A DNA stretch of 64,000 nucleotides from Arcanobacterium haemolyticum (GTDB taxonomy: Bacteria > Actinomycetota > Actinomycetes > Actinomycetales > Actinomycetaceae): positions 62,001-126,000 of the forward strand of contig JADYUX010000001.1 in the NCBI GenBank assembly GCA_021532125.1. The letters run 5' to 3'. A program made the translations under genes and the position numbers. The notes below the pieces were generated by a model that saw nothing but the letters and a program-made list of their open reading frames with translations, had not been told where the DNA came from and did no database searches. Every line of letters starts with the position of its first letter. Within the stretch, counting starts at the first letter, position 1. Positions 62,923-64,000 of the stretch are shown here, in pieces.

Positions 62923-63993
62923 GTGAGTGAGCAGAAAAATTCTCAACAGTCGGACCCTACCCAACGAAGTAGCGCGCCTTCGTCGGTGAACTTGGCAGCC
63001 TTCGCCTGGCTCTCCATTGCTGCCGCTCTCGCAACAATTGCCCTCAAGACAGCCGCTTACGTGGTATCTGGGTCAGTTGGTCTCCTCTCAGATGCCGTTG
63101 AGTCTGGCGTCAACCTTGTCGCCGCTGTGATCGCGCTGATCGCCCTCAAACAGGCCGCCAAACCTGCAGACAACCGCTACACATATGGCCGATCTAAGGT
63201 GGAGTACTTCTCGGCCGCCGTCGAGGGCGCCATGATTTTCGCTGCGGCCGCGACGATTATTTTTACCGCGGTTATGCGGATTGCCTCCCCAACCCCACTG
63301 GATAACCTTGGACTCGGCCTCGCCGTATCAGTCGTCGCCTCCATCATCAACGCATTCGTCGGCTTCATCTTGCTGCGAGCAGGCCGCAAGCACCGCTCCC
63401 CCACATTGAGCGCCGACGGATCGCATCTCATGACGGACGTCATCACGAGTATCGGCGTTCTCATCGGGATAGGCCTCGTTGCACTCACCGGCTGGGAACG
63501 TCTCGACCCGATCATCGCCCTCCTCGTTGGCATCAACATCACCGTCACTGGAGTCCGCCTTGTCCGTTCCTCCCTCGCGGGTCTCATGGACGTGACCCTC
63601 CCCGACGAACAGAACAGGCTCCTCGTCGCCGTATTGGCCTCCCACACGACCGACGATGTTTCCTTCCATGGATTACAAACCCGCCAAGCCGGGCGTGAAT
63701 CTTTTGCCAACGTCGATATGCTCGTTCCAGGAAGTTGGAGCGTCCGCGAAGGTCACGAGCGCGCAGAAAACGTGATCGACGAACTTCGGCGCGCCGTCCC
63801 AGGCCTGCGAGTCCTCATCCATGTCGAACCAATTGAAGATCCTCGCTCCTATGACGATATTCCTGACGGCTTCATCCCCCTGCCCGCACCCCACGAAAGC
63901 ATTGAGGACGCATGCGGGGTTGGCACAGTTGCACCGCCGAGATTTTCTGGTGAGGACGTGACGACGAAACCCACACGTTCGTCGTCGCAATAA
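62923..63993 (+). CDS. Cation diffusion facilitator (CDF) family transporter
   Basis: A 356-residue metal efflux antiporter of the CDF/ZnT family with about six membrane segments. The Asp-rich motif in helix 2 is SVGLLSDAVESGVNLVAA, and helix 5 carries LSADGSHLMTDVITSIGV (H-x3-D). YTYGRSKVEYFSAAVEG follows helix 2. The cytoplasmic C-terminal domain includes HGLQTRQAGRESFANVDMLVPG. The metal is not determinable. The GTG at 62923 (VSEQKN) starts the hydrophilic N terminus; longer frames to 62686 look non-coding. Confidence 0.88.
   Translation: MSEQKNSQQSDPTQRSSAPSSVNLAAFAWLSIAAALATIALKTAAYVVSGSVGLLSDAVESGVNLVAAVIALIALKQAAKPADNRYTYGRSKVEYFSAAVEGAMIFAAAATIIFTAVMRIASPTPLDNLGLGLAVSVVASIINAFVGFILLRAGRKHRSPTLSADGSHLMTDVITSIGVLIGIGLVALTGWERLDPIIALLVGINITVTGVRLVRSSLAGLMDVTLPDEQNRLLVAVLASHTTDDVSFHGLQTRQAGRESFANVDMLVPGSWSVREGHERAENVIDELRRAVPGLRVLIHVEPIEDPRSYDDIPDGFIPLPAPHESIEDACGVGTVAPPRFSGEDVTTKPTRSSSQ
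63960..63986 (+). terminator. Hairpin of the ACGACGAA type at the 3' end of the CDF gene
   Basis: GACGACGAA (63960-63968) pairs with TTCGTCGTC (63978-63986). The stem lies inside the last codons of the CDF gene. It may be part of its terminator. Confidence 0.4.
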
Positions 63994-64000
63994 CGATGTT

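Overview
The window is a high-GC Gram-positive (actinobacterial) chromosome segment. Its marker genes are ClgR/DUF3046, DUF2469, a Rip1-type site-2 protease beside dxr and ispG, a DUF4081-GNAT gene beside ispG, DivIVA-like repeats, and a NusA-YlxR-InfB order. Moderate GC content, sortase-type surface proteins with LxxTG tails and the gene complement suggest the Actinomycetaceae (Arcanobacterium/Trueperella/Actinomyces relatives). That placement is inference; I cannot name the species.

Most of the sequence is one long conserved actinobacterial block written right to left on the minus strand: rpsP-khpA-rimM-trmD (62.6-59.8 kb), rplS, lepB-rnhB-DUF2469, yraN-comM-dprA-xerC, rpsB-tsf, pyrH-frr-cdsA-rlmN-divIVA-like-dxr-rip1-ispG-GNAT-proS, rimP-nusA-ylxR-infB-rbfA-truB-ribF-rpsO-pnp, an M16 peptidase, dapB, dapA-rnj, ftsK, then pgsA-cinA-clgR-DUF3046 pointing toward recA, which would lie just off the left edge. 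These genes cover ribosome assembly and RNA turnover (RimM, TrmD, RimP, RbfA, TruB, InfB, RlmN, PNPase, RNase J), isoprenoid and phospholipid synthesis (IspG, Dxr, CdsA, PgsA), lysine/peptidoglycan precursors (DapA, DapB), protein export (LepB) and chromosome segregation (FtsK, XerC).

Accessory material interrupts the block. From left to right it comprises: a CapA-like lipoprotein (2.2-3.5 kb); an NCS1 permease coupled to a purine nucleoside phosphorylase (6.3-8.5 kb); a GNAT gene and pfkA between dapA and dapB; a repeat-rich island (about 15.6-20.1 kb) that separates pnp from the M16 peptidase; a UPF0237/UPF0210 pair plus a wall-anchored surface protein between pyrH and tsf (43.6-47.6 kb); a wall-anchored 5'-nucleotidase (56.9-59.1 kb); and a CDF transporter at the right edge.

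The most unusual region is the 15.6-20.1 kb island. It holds seven copies of a repeat that is exactly 69 bp each time, at least fifteen copies of a short element ending in GTTAC, and many 19-21 bp units. These lie on both sides of a minus-strand gene for an AbiEi-like protein with a DUF559/Vsr-type nuclease fold. Beyond it sit a two-gene cassette (secreted protein plus one-TM protein) and several hairpins. No integrase or transposase is visible. Other points to check are a TrmD-GNAT fusion, a 5'-nucleotidase with apparent His-to-Asp changes at its metal site, a clgR promoter overlapped by a palindrome, and a recurrent terminator stem built on ACGACGAA/TTCGTCGT. I found no tRNA, rRNA, CRISPR array or insertion sequence.
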